From a virus, in the IMG/VR virus record IMGVR_UViG_3300042465_003045, positions 1 through 30,440 of that record: a DNA stretch of 30,440 bases; one strand, 5' to 3'. A model generated the notes under the pieces. That model was not told the DNA's origin, ran no database searches, and worked only from the letters and a program-made list of their open reading frames with translations. Made by a program: the position numbers and the translations under genes. Numbering within the stretch: the first letter of the stretch is position 1; every line of letters begins with the position of its first letter. Shown here piece by piece: positions 29,999 to 30,440 of this stretch.

Positions 29999-30282
29999 TT
30001 CACTTTGTCTGCCCAATAGGCGGCAGAGGTTTTGCCCTTGGCAATGTTGGATGCGTGACGCGCCTTAAAAGATTCGCGCCTATTTCTGTAGGCTTCAGAT
30101 TCGCCCTCTTTTGCTGGCGAGCCGCTGACGCCTTGCTGACCAAACCTGATTAACTTTATTTGCTCGCCTACTTTGCTTAAAACGGCGTGAGACTTTTTAG
30201 GATGCGAAGGCGTGCGTTTAGGCGCGTTAAAGCCACCAAACTCTTTTCGCAAAGCCTGTATACGCGCCGTGTATTTGTCCAT
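29992..30282 (-). CDS. Small basic head-block protein
   Basis: A 96-residue basic protein. Its centre IRFGQQGVSGSPAKEGESEA and end RRESFKARHASNIAKGKTSA then AYWADKVKW match a pattern (RFG...S/R-xxFxARH...SAxYWA) found in small proteins of many phages and some large DNA viruses. The conserved ARH and YWA parts could bind metal or nucleic acid. It starts two bases after the portal-like gene's stop and couples into the next gene. Confidence 0.65.
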   Translation of the reverse strand: MDKYTARIQALRKEFGGFNAPKRTPSHPKKSHAVLSKVGEQIKLIRFGQQGVSGSPAKEGESEAYRNRRESFKARHASNIAKGKTSAAYWADKVKW

Positions 30283-30284
30283 GA

Positions 30285-30440
30285 TTATCTGGTCACAGGA
30301 GGCAAGTTTGGATTGGGCTGCATGGCTTGACGCGCCATAGCGTTCAGCTGCAGAACCTTGGCTTGCGTATCCACGTTTGTGTCCTGCGCATTAGCTTGAC
30401 GCTCCGCGGCCTGCGCCTTCTTGTTCTCGACCTCTGCAAT
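30285..30440 (-). CDS. C-terminal end of a portal-like protein (cut by the window edge)
   Basis: Fifty-one residues are open to the right edge and end VTR. They form an alanine/glutamine/glutamate-rich helix (AAERQANAQDTNVDTQAKVL) followed by a proline-rich tail (QPNPNLPPV). Portal proteins of podoviruses end in this type of helix, and the gene lies just upstream of the small head genes and scaffold. The call rests on position and composition, since the body lies outside the window. Confidence 0.45.
   Translation of the reverse strand: MAEVENKKAQAAERQANAQDTNVDTQAKVLQLNAMARQAMQPNPNLPPVTR

Overview
The window looks like most of a tailed bacteriophage genome, probably podovirus-like and infecting a Gram-negative bacterium. 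The Gram-negative call rests on an overlapping Rz/Rz1-type spanin pair (12316-12871). The short-tail call rests on a connector-like protein and a P22 gp10/hub-like protein followed by large ejection-type proteins, with no tape measure, major tail tube or sheath gene. The sequence is GC-rich and many genes are coupled by ATGA, TGATG or GTGA overlaps. I see no integrase, DNA polymerase, RNA polymerase or tRNA gene here.

The genes form four alternating blocks. (1) 1150-3313, plus strand: about nine very small genes, some with AT-hook or zinc-ribbon-like features, behind a repeat-rich control region (669-1052) and a sigma70-like promoter. They look like early host-takeover genes. (2) 8778-3314, minus strand: a small HTH regulator, a primase-helicase, small accessory proteins, a PAPS-reductase-like enzyme, a C5-cytosine DNA methyltransferase and a small membrane protein. 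This is replication plus DNA modification. (3) 8908-12319, plus strand: a Sak4-type recombinase, a DUF669-like ssDNA-binding protein, a Cas4/AddB-like Fe-S nuclease ending in an SSB-like tail, an HNH-like protein and a resolvase-like nuclease. (4) 30440-12316, minus strand: virion and lysis genes in order of use: portal-like C-terminus, small head genes, scaffold, major capsid, decoration candidate, connector, hub, proline-rich protein, GNAT, S74-chaperone protein, ejection-type proteins, tail fibre, glycine-rich tip protein, holin-like protein, endolysin and spanins.

A terminase-small-subunit-like gene lies on the minus strand at the left edge (131-550), and the right edge cuts a portal-like C-terminus. 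If the genome is circular or circularly permuted, the large terminase and most of the portal lie in the missing segment joining the two ends.

The strongest unexplained signals are: a roughly 330-nt non-coding leader before the major capsid gene, with a perfect long-range 10-bp stem and several hairpins; two strong terminators bracketing the decoration gene; the CCTCAAC operator/iteron-like cluster; the SSB-like tail on the Fe-S nuclease; the methyltransferase/PAPS-reductase pair; and a proline-rich repeat protein in the virion block.
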